This document shows positions 44,188 to 55,886 of a DNA stretch of 64,000 bases, one piece after another; the stretch's first letter is position 1; the number at the start of each line of letters is the position of its first letter. Under the pieces are notes generated by a model, which was given only the letters and a program-made list of their open reading frames with translations, made no database searches and was not told the DNA's origin. Both the position numbers and the translations under genes were made by a program. Source of the stretch: Yamagishiella unicocca (lineage: Eukaryota; Chlorophyta; Chlorophyceae; Chlamydomonadales; Volvocaceae); the NCBI GenBank assembly GCA_003116995.1, contig BDSL01000018.1, positions 992,001 to 1,056,000 on the forward strand, given 5' to 3'.

Positions 44188-46039
44188 ATGTACGGCATCA
44201 CAAAACTCCGTATTAAACCACAGCGGCGTTGCGCGAGACCTTCATGTCGCCAATGGGCAATGCTATTATTCAAGAAGCACGTTGGGTCTGGTACAGCGCA
44301 TGGGAGCCGCGCGGGGCGCGCGGTGTCCACAGCGCATCGACCTGTGGTTCGACCTGACGACCTCGGAAACCTTTGGCGTCCAGCAAAACAACTAGCAGAT
44401 GCTTCGGCAATTGTGGCAGCCGTTATGGTGCTCGCAACTGCACCCACGGCGTATGCGCTAACGGACGCCACGCCTGCACTGCGACCAGCTGCGGAGACCA
44501 GCGTCGCGCAGCATCCGGTGCGTAGTGGCCGCAACAAGTCCGTATGCCACTGTTGACCACAATGTCGCGCAACGTGGGGGCTCCATGCAGGCTTGCGGCG
44601 CTGCAACTCCCGCCAACCCAGCCAACCCGCTGGCTGAGTTGAGTGCGGGCCTCTTCGGCGGTGGGACCGATGTCCCCGATCAGCGGGACCCGATCACACC
44701 GTTCACGTTATATGGGACAAGCTTTGTGAGTATTAAGCAAAGATTACGGGCGGCGGGTCAGGCACGCCTATGGTAAGGCCTGGTGTTAGCTGCGTGCCGT
44801 GCACGGCAGACCGCTGGCACGCGTCATTGGTGCCCTTGTCGTATCCTTAAGAAGGCATGGACACTCTTGTGAGGTGCGTCCTGCACCGCACTTGCAGCCA
44901 TCTGCCACCGCACTTGCAGCCATTTGCCAACGCACGTGCAGCCATCTACAATCGCCCCGGCTGCTGACTGACTGCAGAAGAAGTACCTGATCGAACAGCT
45001 GCAAGGCGAGAAGATCGTCTCGCGGAAGAAGGGCTTTACCGTGAATGCTTGCGTCGGGGCAGTGGAGGTGACCAAAGAGACGCCTCAGTTCCAAATGCTT
45101 CCCACTGGGGACAAGGTGGGCGCGTCGGGCTACATGGGTGACGGTGGGTGCAGTCGGACGGTCGGTCTGTTGTCGTTACGTCGGTTTAATTATTTGTATG
45201 CGTGAGCATGTGCCTGGCATGGCGAATCCTGGGTAGAGCCTTCGATTCAGGGGCCGGGCGGAGGAGACGGGCCGGCTGGGGCCATGCAAGGGGAAACCGG
45301 TCCCTCCTACCTAACGGCGCCTTCGGAAATAACTGAGGCACTTGATGCGCTTTCGGTCCCCTCCGTTTCCGTCGCAAAAATCGCAGGCGCTTTACGCCAA
45401 GGACCGAGTGTGCAGGTGAGTGGCGAGGACAGCCTCGATGAGTCGCAGGTGCTTCCGGAGGCCGCTCAGTAGTAATCTTGGCCGCCAGACCATTTCCGAG
45501 CAGCCGCCGCCAGCAGGGCGGTCTCGGCGCAGGGAGGCGCACCAGATAGCGGTTCCGACGCATGAGGGTGTGACAGTGTGCATACATGTCTTGGTGCTGC
45601 TCCTTACGCCACATCAACGTCACCAACGCACCAGCACAGCCACACGCCTGCTGGCTGACGCGTCGTCTTCTGGGGTTCGCATCGCTTGCTGATATACCGC
45701 GTGTTGCGGTGTCATCCAAGGCCGCGATGTGCAAGGAGGCCGGCCCCACGATTTATTGTACGTTAAAGCTGACAGCGGTTGCTCCGCCTGTCGCTCGCTC
45801 TTTCCGCATCTTGCAGGAAGGCCGAGGGTCAGGAGCTCAAGGAGACATGTCGCTCCGCTTGCGAGGCGGCGTGCAGCGACACATTGGACGCTTACGCACA
45901 GCAGGTGAGGAGCGAAAGCGGCTTTGCGCTGCTCGGTTCTGACAAGGCGCGTCTGGCGAAGAGCTGCTCTCGAAACTGCTCGTACGAGTGCGTCAAGCCG
46001 GGCAAGGCGTTCGACTTCGTGATTCCCTACCGGCGGTGA
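44188..46039 (+). CDS. Predicted thylakoid-lumen protein with paired CX3CX3C motifs
   Basis: Model: exons 44188-44517, 44591-44725, 44978-45115, 45251-45415 and 45821-46039, 328 aa. The N-terminus is bipartite: a basic Arg/Ser-rich transit region, then a hydrophobic stretch (ASAIVAAVMVLATAPTAYA) ending in an A-x-A type cleavage site, as in thylakoid-lumen precursors. The mature part has FGGGTDVPDQRDPITPFTLY, KKYLIEQLQGEKIVSRKKGF, TVNACVGAVEVTKETPQFQM, and near the C-terminus CRSACEAAC and, about 30 residues later, CSRNCSYEC. The last acceptor is uncertain: keeping the Cys frame requires GGAAG at 45820, not the nearby TTGCAG, or an exon I missed. A TGTAA follows the stop at about 46063. Function not recognised; likely a plant-lineage photosynthesis-associated protein. 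Confidence 0.72.
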
Positions 46040-49000
46040 CCACGGCGGTGGGACGCGTTGCAGTGTAAGGAAGGAGTCGGCTGTCGCCCGGCCCCTCGAC
46101 TTTATGGCCTAGACTGGTCGTGGATGCCGCCATGCGCAGTGTGCTCTGTGCGGCCCGGTGGTTTCCAATGCGGAGTCGCGGTGCACCGACGGTAAATACT
46201 GTCTTCTCGGAAAATCGTCAAGGCATTGTTAGCCGGGTGCTTGGAGGCCGGATTACTGGCCGGCTGGCAAGGCCATGATGGCCGGGGTATGTACGGGTTG
46301 AAGATGTGACGCAGCAATCGTTGATGACCATTTCACCAGCCTTACTACGGGTCACGCATATGCCAGCGGTGTTCTTTACTGGTAGTATTGAAACCCTAGG
46401 ACATCGGCCATCACGGTCGCCGGGCGGGCGGGAAACGGGCGACGGTTAACGAGAGGGTAGCTCAGCAGACGGTGACGATCCCCTTGGGAGCTGGATTGTG
46501 GTATTGCCGACGTGGCGTGTAATGCACGAGTTGGTTTATGTGTGCGGATGTTTGCAGGATCCGTCGGTTATTGGTGGAAGGGGTTGCAAGGAACACCCGT
46601 GTACGAAGGAAAAGCCGTTTGGGACAGACGTTTGTTGAGGGAACTCAATGTCTGAGGTCGTATTCGATCTTCGGCGCTACGGTGGAAGGGGAGGGCAGCG
46701 AGTATGTCAAGTTGGACGTAGATGTGCGCATGGCTCAGGATGGACCCATGGTAGCAACTGTACAGAGTCATTAGCTGGGCAGCCGAAATGGGTGATGATG
46801 ATCCTGAGTTTCCCCCTCTTGGCGCGTGCGGCAAGTACGATGCGAAGGTTTTGCAGCCTAAAGTGCAACTCTGTGGTGAGGCCGTGTGAGGCCGCATAAC
46901 GTGATCTCTGCGAAAAATATAGCCTTGCAGCTTGGGAAGGCGCGTTTGCAACTTTTACACCACCACCACCAACAACAACGACAACAGCAACGCTCCCAGG
47001 CGCGTCCCAACCTTGCGCATCTGTGCGTACGGCTGGAGGCCAGGAGATGCCGCAATGATCCCTGTCACCCTTGACGGCACATATGAATGACGGTATGACA
47101 TGGGCATGGGCATGTTACAGACGTAGGGCCCTCCCTGCTGCTCCCTGGTCCTGCCATATCCCCGCGAACCGTTCGGTCAGGAGGCGCTTCTAAAGCAATA
47201 ATGCAGGGGGGAGAAAAACAATTTATAGTAAGCACATGTGCACCAACGAGGAGGCTTCCGTCGTGTTAACCTTTTCAGGTGCGTTCATGTGTCATTCCTA
47301 TGCGTGGCGATTTGGTAGAGTAAGCTCGCTAATAACTGAGCTAATTTCACCGTAACCGATTTCGTCATCACCATCATCATCCCTAAATCAGCATTTATTC
47401 CTGATGAAAACCTCATTTCGGCATACGTTGGGCATTCAAGCGGAATGTGTAGTCATCTTCTACCGACCGTATTCCTTGAGCCACGCAAAACCTGCAGACT
47501 CCATCCGCTCGAGCTCGACCCCTAGGGCGATTGGCTTCAAGATCCCAGCAACCTAATCTGAACCGCATCAGCGCCACATGATGCTTACGCGGTATATCAG
47601 AACAGGTATGGCCTACAAGGCCGTCGGGTCCAGTCGGGTCCTCCTTTCGCATCAATCAACCCCATTAAGTGCTTATAACGACACACGTTAACTCCGGGGT
47701 GTTCACCGTCCGAGATGAAGGCCCGTGGGTCAAGATCTAGGCTGCGGTGACTCCATTCGAACATATGACGGCATGACGCTACGCCGTATCGGGACAAGCA
47801 AGGACAAGTTGGCAACCTGACATCTCACCCTGCACTTCGCAATAGTTAGAGCGGGGTCGTGGGCCCTGAGGTATCTGTATGCTGTCAGACGCTTTTGCGA
47901 AGTTACCGTTATTAAATACGACGCACGATGGCGCCATGTTGCGACGGAGAAGCTGAATAGTTTTAGATTCCGTAATTCGCATCCCGGCATCTGGACTGTC
48001 CGGAAATCAATGCGATTGTTGACCGACATTACAGTATGCATGTATGCTGCAGAGCCAATTTCCTACAAATGGGTTACGGACAACGGTATGAAATCGCTTA
48101 TTACCGGTACCTACGAGCGGTGCCTTCAGCACGAGATATTGGCAAAGCTCCAGTTGTTTCGTGAGTGCTCTGTCGACGGCATGCGTGCCTACTTCCCGGC
48201 ATGCGTCATTTCCCCTGACCAGGTTTGGCCCGGACGCCATGCCAATAAAGTAATGGGGTCTTAACGTCCTGTAACTGCGGACGGCATGCGTACATGTTCC
48301 CCAGACCCGTCCTGGCCACGTTTCGCGGCGACGCCATGTCCATGTCCACCGGTTCCATCGGCTGCATCTATGGTTCCATCAATGACTAACCACAGGGCCG
48401 CTGCTTTGAATCCTGGATTGTCGCATTGTGCTGGTCATCACTTCGTGTATGAATACCGAGAGTGCATGTCAAGTATAATTGCCCTATGGACCGTGGGACA
48501 AAAATGGTTCTTCTCCGCAGCTTGATACATGTCGTTCATACCCATTACTTCTGCAGAGTGTGGCCTCCCTTTACGCGTCCGGATATCCTCATTCCCCAGG
48601 TCATTGAGGCTGAGCTAGATAACCCTACAAGAGCTTGCATGCTGAGGGAAACTGGAGTCGAAACTGAGGGAAACTATTTCTATAGCGCACACAGGCACAC
48701 AACAGCCTGGAGTACTGCCAAAGACACCGAAGCCAAAGCATGTACGACGCGCGAAGGGTTGCGAAAGCCAACATTCCCGCTGCCCAGGAAAACGATTTGT
48801 GGCACGTATCTCAATTTCGGCGTAATCTTTGATGTCTGCTAGCTTCTTTCCAGTTACTGACAGAAAAAGAGAAAGGTGCTCGGTCTGCAAGTTCCCTGAA
48901 CCGGATATGTAGCAGGATTATACTCATACCAAGATGCAAATGCAGCTGGTGCCGCTACGGGACGAGTTGAGGGCGGTTTCCCGTCCAGCGCTCGAGGTTG

Positions 49001-49053
49001 GCGTTTGTTGGCAACCTAGACTGTCCCTTACATATTACACCTAGCTGAAATTA
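46040..49053. other. Gene-poor interval with a LINE-like remnant
   Basis: Apart from the reverse-transcriptase-like fragment at 47413-47655, no gene was supported. An open frame at 46538-46774 includes GEGSEYVKLDVDVRMAQDG but has no splice partners I could join. The 5' exons of the CBP60-like gene could lie at the right end. Confidence 0.4.
47413..47655 (-). pseudogene. Remnant of a non-LTR retrotransposon reverse transcriptase C-terminus
   Basis: The minus-strand frame includes VALMRFRLGCWDLEANRPRG, then VCRFCVAQGIRSVEDDYTF. This is the R-x-G-x-W/H-L...R...CR-x-C...VEDE-x-H/Y-x-F layout found at the C-terminal Cys-rich end of many LINE reverse transcriptases. The CCHC-like end is incomplete (the expected H-x-LF-x-CP is replaced by RLNAQRMPK), and no upstream RT core was found, so this is a decayed fragment. 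Confidence 0.45.
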
Positions 49054-52000
49054 ATGCACATCATGCAGGAGTACGTGTGCGCTCGTGTGAAACAGTTCAG
49101 CCGGGTCTTCGCGGGCGTGCTTTCGCCGGGTGTAACAGAACAGGCTTACGAGTTCGCATACGCGCGCTCGTTGCAGCTGTTGGGCACTTCCGCACAGGAG
49201 CCTCAGGCGAATGATTCATATGCACTCCGCTTCACGCATCGATGCCGGCAAGTGGCAGCTGCCTTGCTCGCGGTCATGCACCGCTCAGTTCTGTCGGCGC
49301 CGGCTGCTAAGTCGCTAAATGGTCCGCCATCGCGACGTCCTGCAGGTTTCTGGGGTGCATGCGCAAAGAATGCCCTCTGTGCAAGAACAATCCCAACAAG
49401 AAGTGCAGGGAGGAGGACAACTTCGACGAGTGCTATGCCGACGGGCAAGTGCTGAAGTCCAAATGCGAGGCTGACGTGTACCTGGAGCTGATAAACCTGC
49501 GCACGGGTGTCGCCGAGGCGATGCCCGGCGTCGAAATTGCGGTAAGACGCGGGGGGAGGGAGACGGAGTTACAGGGTTTGCAAGCCTCAATCCCACCACT
49601 TGCGTGCCCCAGGTGTCGGTGGTGGACGGCGATTCGTATAATGAAAACGCAGCCGGAAACTACGGCCACGTCAAGGAGCTCCTGAAGAACGATGACGTGA
49701 GTGCACCACACGTTACCATTTTTCTCTAACAAAGGCCACCACATTGGAGAGAACGTGGGTGGCCTAATGCTGGCATTTCATAGCATCTGCATGCAAGGGC
49801 GCACAGGTCGAACAGGTAGTCGTGCAAGGATATTGGGTCAGGGGCATGCCATGGGGAAAGAACTCGGGCATGCATCTTCAAAGCCATGCAAATTTACGGT
49901 GTGAAGTTGTGCGTCATATAAATCATGTGGGTTGAGGAGCACGTAGTGGGGCAGAAAGCTTCAGTCCACGATGCCCGTGCGTACGCTCGCTTCATATCGG
50001 TTCTGCGATCCGACGCCGTATCAGTGCACTGCACTGATCTGCATGTGCAATGTCTATGCAGCCTGCACTGCAAGCTCGCAGCAGAGCACACGGCGTGGGT
50101 TCGTTGCACCGAGTTGGCCAAAACGCGGTTACGACCCATGCATCAACCGTTTACCAACCGTCCGGTCAAAGTGAGCGATTAGGATGGTATCGATCGGGCT
50201 CGTTGCTGCACTTCGCAGGAGAGCGTCCTGCTGGGTGCGTACCAGGCGGGCACCAAGGCAGACGCGGACGGACGTCTTTACCTGCGCATGAACGAGGGCC
50301 AGGTGAAACTCCCCGACTTGTGTGTGACTGATAAGAACGACACATTTCACCTGAACAACGAGACATTCGGCACGTTCCGGGTCATGGCTCGCGCTGTACG
50401 GCGTGAGGGGTACGGCTACCTAACGCCCGTGGATAACGTCCGCCCTACCGTATCGGGCCGATTCATCGTGAGTCATGGCGTGGGTTGCTGTCGTGGCGGG
50501 GGGCCGCGCGCTTGGGTTTGCGAAAGAAGGACGCACGGGCTTACTACTTTCAATCGTTATGGACGCCCGCCTGCGTCTGCTGTGTGGCCAAGGGAGCCTT
50601 TCGATGTTGCCTTAGTGCCGTACAGTGTGTGTGTGTGTGGGTATTGAGTCTGCCATCCGTTGCTAAGTTGGTTCCTCGGTTTGCGACTTTAGGTCAAGAC
50701 GCAGCGTGCGCTGAACGACTACCGGAAATCAGAATACCCGCACTTCAAGGACGAGCTTACCAAGCTCAAGCACATTGGCAGCATCACGGCGCAGCGCTTG
50801 CGTGAGATCAGCCAGCACTTGGACTGCCCGTACAGCTCCATAGAGACGGGTAAGGGCTGGTGGGGCGCAGGCCAGGAGGCGATGCTTTACATGGAGTAGT
50901 GTTTGGCGCACTGCTTTAACATTGCACAAGGGTGCATTACGGGCCATGTCTGACACAGTTGACGGTACGGTAAGGTTTGTGAGCGTATGCAATCGCAATC
51001 GGAATCCATACTTGGAAGGACGTACATCGCTTATATAGTTTCGCTACATCCTGTGCATGTGCCTGCAGTGGAGCAGCTCAAGCAACTGATGCAGTACGCT
51101 GACCAAAACCGGCAGGTCGAGAACAAGGTGAGCAGGGTTATAAAATGTGCTCTGGGCTGGGTCCCCTGGGTGTGAGGCTCCAACCCCGCGCGCATGTACC
51201 GCTTGTACGGCATGTACAGCATGTACCTGCCAGCAACGTACCGAACGCGTGTACGGTCCCCGTAATCGCCCCATAATGGCCCCACAGCTGCTAGAGCTCC
51301 TGAACATGAAGGGCAAGCACAAGCACAAGTGGGATTACTTGCGCGAGGTGCTGGCGGAGCGGGTGGTGTACGACGACATGCTGCACCGACTATGGTACAC
51401 GGACGACTCGATGAGCCAGGGCGTCATCTTCGCGTGCAAGCAGGGACAGGTCAACATGGACCGCCCGTATGGTGCGTGCCGGAGCAGGGCTGCACGGGTC
51501 GTACAGGAAACTGGGTGCACATTACGGGGCCCGTCACATGACCATGAGCTTCCCTACACCTTACGGCTAGATCCCCGCGACGACCCACATCATGTTGCTT
51601 ACGTGGCTTTGGCCGGGGTAATGACGGCGCGGCAAGGCATTTGTGGGCTCAAGCTCTTGACTGATGAGGCCACAGATCAACCTGGTGCCGCCCATCGAAC
51701 GTGCGCTCGCATGTCCCCTCCCCCTCCCTAGGCCTGGTTCACCGGGCGCCCAATGGGAGGCTCATCGTAGCAAGCAACCCAGCGGGGCAGGAGGCGGAGA
51801 CGCTCAAGCAGTGGCGCGCGCTGGCGGACTCGGCGTGGCACACACCTGGGCACCGCGGCTGGATGATGGTGCAAGAGCAACTCGTGAGCTCCGCAGCGTC
51901 CGCGTGCTGATGTGTCCTGGGAGGTGTCGCGGGTTGCGGCCACTTCTTTGCGTGCCAGCGCGCGCGCTCCGGATTGGCGTTTGCAACGATGTCTTGAGCG

Positions 52001-54628
52001 TACCGCATAAGCGACATGGGTTAGGATACCACAGACCGCGATATTTCACGTGTACGCCAGGCCTCATGAGCTCAATATAGTTCTTAACTGGTTGGCGGTG
52101 CCGGTGACGATGCTGCAGGAGATGGCCAGTTCCGGCGGGGGCTCGATCCTCATCGGTGGGGGGCCCAGCATGGCCATGACCCCCGGGGGCAGCATGTCCA
52201 TGGCGGACGGCATGGACGAACAGGTGAGTGTGCAAACGCCTCCCCACACCGCGGTCGGGGACTAGCGGGCATAGCAGCATTGGCGGCGGCAAGCAAGTGC
52301 GGCCACAGTGTCGACAGGCTATGTTATATGGCACCATGCCTGGGAGTCTGGGTTGGCAATGGCTACGGCCGTGTTGCTGGTATTGACGGCCACGCGTCGC
52401 GCACCTCACATCTTGAAATCAACGGACCCTGGGGGGTTGCAGCGCCTGCCTATAGAGTTGTTGCAAACTGGGTTCTGTGGCGCGTACCATGGCACCCGCC
52501 GCTCTTGCGTAAGCTTCGCGCTTGGTTTCTGCCGCCATGTTTAGATGCTGGGCCGACGCGGCAGTGTGGGGATGACGCCCATCATGATGAGCGACTCGGC
52601 GCGCAGCCGTCGCTCGTCCGCTGTGAGCTACCCCGGGCCCAACTCCCCGGACCGGGGGGGACAAGGAATGTACGGCGTGCAGCAGCAGCAGCAGCAGCAG
52701 AGCAACAGTGGCTACGGTGATTGCCAGCAGCAGTTCCAGTTTACAAGCGGGCGCTCGCTGGCAGCCCAGGCGCTCATCAACTCGGGGCTGGCAGCCACGG
52801 ACCTGGTCCCGGACGTGTACCGGACGGCCAGTGCTCCTAACATGGGTGAGTGCGGGGTTCGAAGCCTTTTCACCGCATTGAGAGGGGGCCATTGCGCCCC
52901 CACGCCGGGTAAGGCGCCTACCTGCGCCACTTGACCTTCCGCTATTGGCCTGCTGTCGATGTATGACGGCATCTTGTTTGTTTTCATAACATTCCACCTT
53001 GTTTCTTTTCGTTTCCTCCCGCAGCTGTTGGATCTTCCCCGCTCTTCTCTCAGCACAGCTTGGACAGTCCCGGCGGAGGCAGCAGCTTGATGGGCGCCAC
53101 CAGCGGCCCTGCGGGGTCCATGGGAGGCCAGGGCGGACCAGCTGAGCTGACCTTGCCGCCGCCGCCCGTGCGCGCTGCTCGCTACCGGCGGCTGTCGGCA
53201 GACGCAGGAGCAGTGCGGCAGATGGCGATGATGCAGGCGGCGGGCATGCAGCAGCAGAACGCCGACCTATCGGTGGACATGGTGGGTGCCGGGATTGGGG
53301 GACTGGGTGCAGTTAGAGGCAGATTGGAGGGTTCGCTTCAGTTGGTGATGAAGGTCAAAGTATGGACAGGGCAAGGACAGCACAAAGACTGTGGTTCCAC
53401 AAACCTCATGGGCAGTCACCCTGCTGTCGCTGATTTCTTGACTTCTAACTGCTGTGTGGGTTCAACGGATCCGTGTGTGGGCGCCCAAGTGATTAAAATT
53501 AAATGCCTCGCTGAGAGCGGGCAGTGAAGGCGGATACCGGTAATGCGGGTTTGCGCAGTCCGCCCTTGTGGGAGTTCGTGCCCTTCAGCCGTTCACGGCC
53601 ACGCTGACACAACTCCGTCTGCAAAACCTGCTACAGACTGGCAAGCGGTCCCGCAACTCTGCTCCCGGGCATCAGATGCTGGAGGAGCTGCAGCAGCAGC
53701 AGCAGCAGCAAATGGGCGTCCCCCCAGGAATCGACATGCAGGTCACAACCTCCAACCGCCACGCGCTCTACCATTTCGAGAGTGAGTCACCCCTGGATCC
53801 TGACACCTGCTTGGTTTAGTTTGCCGCGCAAGGTCGCTCCGCTCGATGTGAGGGCTGCACCCATCAGCTATTTGCACTTGCGCATATCGACACCGCGCCG
53901 GTCGCATGTCATGCTTCCTGCTTGTCCTTCTCCCATGCGCGGTTTGTTTCTGGCCGACGTGCCGCCACGCAGGTCGCGGCCGCCACACTCCACGCAGTCG
54001 TCTCAGCCAGGAGATCAGCGACAGCGTAGCGGCCGCTGCCCTGAGTGGCGTGCTCGACGCGTCCGACATCGAGACCTACCTGGCGCAGAATTTCACCTTC
54101 ATGCCCGGCAGCGGCGAGCCCACCTTTTCGGGCGCCGTAGGCGGGGACCCACGTGGCGTCCCCGGCATGGGGCCCGGCGGTGGGGGTGGCATGGGCATGG
54201 ACCCCCGCAGCCCCTCCGGCATGTCCGCGCCGCTGATGCAGCTGAGCATGCAGCAGTCCGACCAGCTCACAGGTCAGATGCAGCACACGCTCATCCTCAA
54301 CGAGCAGTCCTCCCGCATGGGCATGGTCGGGCCTAGCAACGCCGGCATGATCGTCTTGGACAGCCACCATTCGCACCAGCAGCAGTCCAGCTTTGGCATG
54401 GTCCAGGGGGGCCCCCCGGGCTCCGCCGCACACCTCGGGCGGCAACAGCAGCAACACTTGGAACCAGGCAACATGATGTACAGCCAGGCCAGCCGCCAGC
54501 TGAAGCGATGCGAGAGCGACTCGTTCAAGCGTTTCCTCGCGGTTGGCTTGCCGTTTGCGCCACTGGAAGCCACTCCGGAAGACCTGTTTGAGGGCCTCCG
54601 CCGAGACTCAGGCCTTATGGGGGACTAA
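49054..54628 (+). CDS. CBP60-like (calmodulin-binding protein 60 family-like) protein with Gln/Gly/Met-rich tail
   Basis: Thirteen exons: 49054-49247, 49346-49541, 49613-49696, 50219-50467, 50693-50849, 51069-51127, 51288-51471, 51732-51883, 52119-52223, 52545-52845, 53025-53281, 53559-53781 and 53973-54628; every phase fits; 938 aa. The first half follows the plant CBP60/SARD1 layout: VYLELINLRTGVAEAMPGVE, the VVDGDSY strand, LLGAYQAGTKADADGRLYLR, LPDLCVTDKND...FGTFRVMARAV, then KDELTKLKHIGSITAQRL and LWYTDDSMSQGVIF. A Cys cluster (CMRKECPLCK...KKC) precedes it. The second half is low complexity with two polyQ runs and a basic amphipathic segment (RQLKRCESDSFKRFLAVGLP) that could bind calmodulin. 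Intron 1 has a GC donor. The start is uncertain; CATCATGCAG at 49060-49069 could be an acceptor from an earlier exon. Confidence 0.68.
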
Positions 54629-55886
54629 AAGGCATTCGGGTCGTAGCGCACGGGGAGCAGCCAGGGTCTGGGATTCCACAGCCGTGGGGATGGGATGTCT
54701 TTCCTTTGAAAGAACATGGGCAATTTGGTGTCCTGTTACGTACGCGTCAATAGTATAATGATTGGCAATGGGCAACGCATATTTGACTGGCGAGTCGAGA
54801 CTATGCTGTTCACCGCCTGGTCGTAGCCGACAGCTTTGGATTTGGACCCTGACTCTTGTGCGATGCCGACCTATGTGCTCCTACGAGGCTTAGCGTATCC
54901 ATGGAAGACGCACCCGAGAGGGTGAACGCATCCCCTAGCTGACGCGGCTGAGAGGATACATGCACGGTTATAATACCGTACGGCGGCGTCGCTGGCCTGG
55001 TTGCCCTGCTGGAATGTTATTGGTTTCCCATGCCGTTCGCAATGGTTTACCACAGTTTGCGTACGGTGTCGCATTGTTTGGATAATTTGAGTGGACCCTT
55101 ACCTCGACTTTCCGCCCTGTGGGTTAATCGTTAGTTGGCTTTGTAGAGGTACATATTAAGCCTTGTGATTCTTCTCATTCGATTAGCATTGGGAAGAAGC
55201 TGGCCAAATTGTAAGCTGTCAAGTGTGTCGATGCGCAGTATATGGTCCAAGGAGCAGTCAGCCGCTTTGTCTTGTCACCCCCGCCAACTGCAATGTCTGG
55301 GGGCGCACATGGCGTACTAGTGGTATAACCTTGAGGCCATGCGCTGCGTGGTCGGAGGGTTAGGCAGGGCTGGGCAGGGGGGGCAGTTATTGCTACACAC
55401 GAGTACAAAGCACCCTACCGGACACCATGAAGACACACGTCGATACCCGTAGACACCCGCAGGTGTAGTTTGCGCACACAATTAGTTGGTAATTAGTTGT
55501 GAGCATATGACACCTCATCACTCTTACTGCATATACAAGGCACTTGCTTGCAAAGAGTATCGCTGAGCAGATCACGTGCATGCGATTCCTACTTTAAACG
55601 TTACGCCACGACCTTCAATTCAAGCAAGTGGAATCGCCGAGCGTAATGTTTATGCATACGCGTAAGGCTTCAGAAAGCAACGTCACAGACGGCTGAAAGA
55701 ATTTGCTGCATTGTACGGCATGTTGGACAAAGTTGAGAGAGCAAGCAGCATGGAACTTCAACAACTTACAATTATAGATATGCCCAATAGTTCTGTTTGA
55801 TTGGCTAGGAGGGACAGGCAGGACAATAGTTAAGCCCAGCTGCAGCCACCCAAGAACACCTTGGCGCACCAGTTTACAGACCAAGA
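54629..55886. other. Intergenic
   Basis: Between the CBP60-like gene and the V-ATPase gene, same strand. It should hold the former's 3' UTR and the latter's promoter. No coding signal or repeat was seen. Confidence 0.5.

Noticed and set aside
52850..52862. tRNA B-box-like GGTTCGAAGCC
   Set aside because: No A box upstream and no cloverleaf; the sequence straddles an exon-intron junction.
53345..53434. GTGATGA...CTGA pair in an intron of the CBP60-like gene
   Set aside because: No terminal stem and no recognised rRNA antisense element; probably chance.
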